NCBI GenBank assembly: GCA_025359205.1
Contig: JANYHD010000019.1
Span: forward strand, 186,001 to 250,000
Reading direction: 5' to 3'
Source of the DNA: Gammaproteobacteria bacterium
GTDB lineage: Bacteria > Pseudomonadota > Gammaproteobacteria > Steroidobacterales > Steroidobacteraceae
DNA length: 64,000 bases
Position numbers and translations under genes: made by a program. Shown here piece by piece: positions 63,901 through 64,000 of this stretch (the stretch's first letter is position 1; each line of letters opens with the position of its first letter). Under the pieces are notes generated by a model, which was not told the DNA's origin, did no database searches, and was given only the letters and a program-made list of their open reading frames with translations.

Positions 63901-64000
63901 ATGACGGCAACGCCAGCGATCACAATGCCCACGCTCGATGACGCACAGCGCGCACATGCGCAGGCCGTGCTGGCCGCGCTGCGCGCGCGCGTCGCGGCGC
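63901..64000 (+). CDS. N-terminus of a probable SAM-dependent methyltransferase (MidA/COG1565-like), cut by the window edge
   Basis: Thirty-three codons are visible from an ATG divergent from the pteridine reductase gene. The helical stretch DAQRAHAQAVLAALRARVAA resembles the start of COG1565 (MidA-type) methyltransferases, which sit beside folM-like genes in related bacteria. The conserved parts lie outside the window, so the family is a guess from position and pattern. Confidence 0.4.
   Translation, partial: MTATPAITMPTLDDAQRAHAQAVLAALRARVAA

Overview
The window is high-GC DNA from a gammaproteobacterium. The closest overall fit is the Xanthomonadales/Nevskiales/Steroidobacter group. The reasons are a FleQ/sigma-54-type flagellar hierarchy with FlhF and FlhG (a polar flagellum programme), MotC/MotD-type stators, a DUF2802 gene closing the cluster, and an rpsU-yqeY / dnaG-rpoD set with tsaD divergent. 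This placement rests on gene content and order, not on a phylogeny.

Left flank (1-10.1 kb): an M48 lipoprotein protease, a thiosulfate/mercaptopyruvate sulfurtransferase and a GST. Next comes a metal-uptake module (DUF2946-like protein, outer-membrane porin, ZnuA-like binding protein, ZnuB-like permease, but no ATPase gene), then a nitroreductase, a decayed DUF481 outer-membrane gene, a large DUF4382/DUF5666-type lipoprotein and uppP.

Flagellar region (10.2-48.0 kb): flgN, flgM and flgA on the minus strand. Reading rightward on the plus strand: flgBCDEFGHIJKL, fliC, flaG, fliD, fliS, a PilZ-like gene, two sigma-54 activators (FleQ-like and FlrC-like), fliEFGHIJK, fliL, fliN, fliOPQR, flhB, flhA, flhF, flhG, fliA, motC, motD and a DUF2802 gene. 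Five near-consensus sigma-54 promoters (before flgB, flrC, fliL, fliO and flhA) and two sigma-28 promoters (before flgM and fliC) can be read directly, so most of the transcriptional hierarchy is visible. Several expected parts are missing. There is no fliM between fliL and fliN, no chemotaxis gene between fliA and the stator genes, no FleS-type kinase, and neither sigma-54 activator has a receiver domain.

Right flank (48.0-64 kb): rpoD (with a long Lys/Ala/Pro-rich N-terminal extension) and dnaG on the minus strand, followed rightward by about 7.2 kb of unrelated genes: a TIR/TolB-like/TPR gene split by a frameshift, DDAH, an MFS carrier, an APC permease and an M49 peptidase. Then come yqeY and rpsU (minus) and tsaD (plus). 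This is the ancestral macromolecular-synthesis operon split by inserted DNA. The window ends with folB, folK, a pteridine reductase and the start of a probable methyltransferase gene.

No tRNA, rRNA, CRISPR array, integrase or IS element was recognised. No gene-free stretch exceeds about 300 bases; the longest is the flgA-flgB divergent region. The strongest lead is the combined loss, within this otherwise complete cluster, of fliM, the chemotaxis genes and receiver-domain control.
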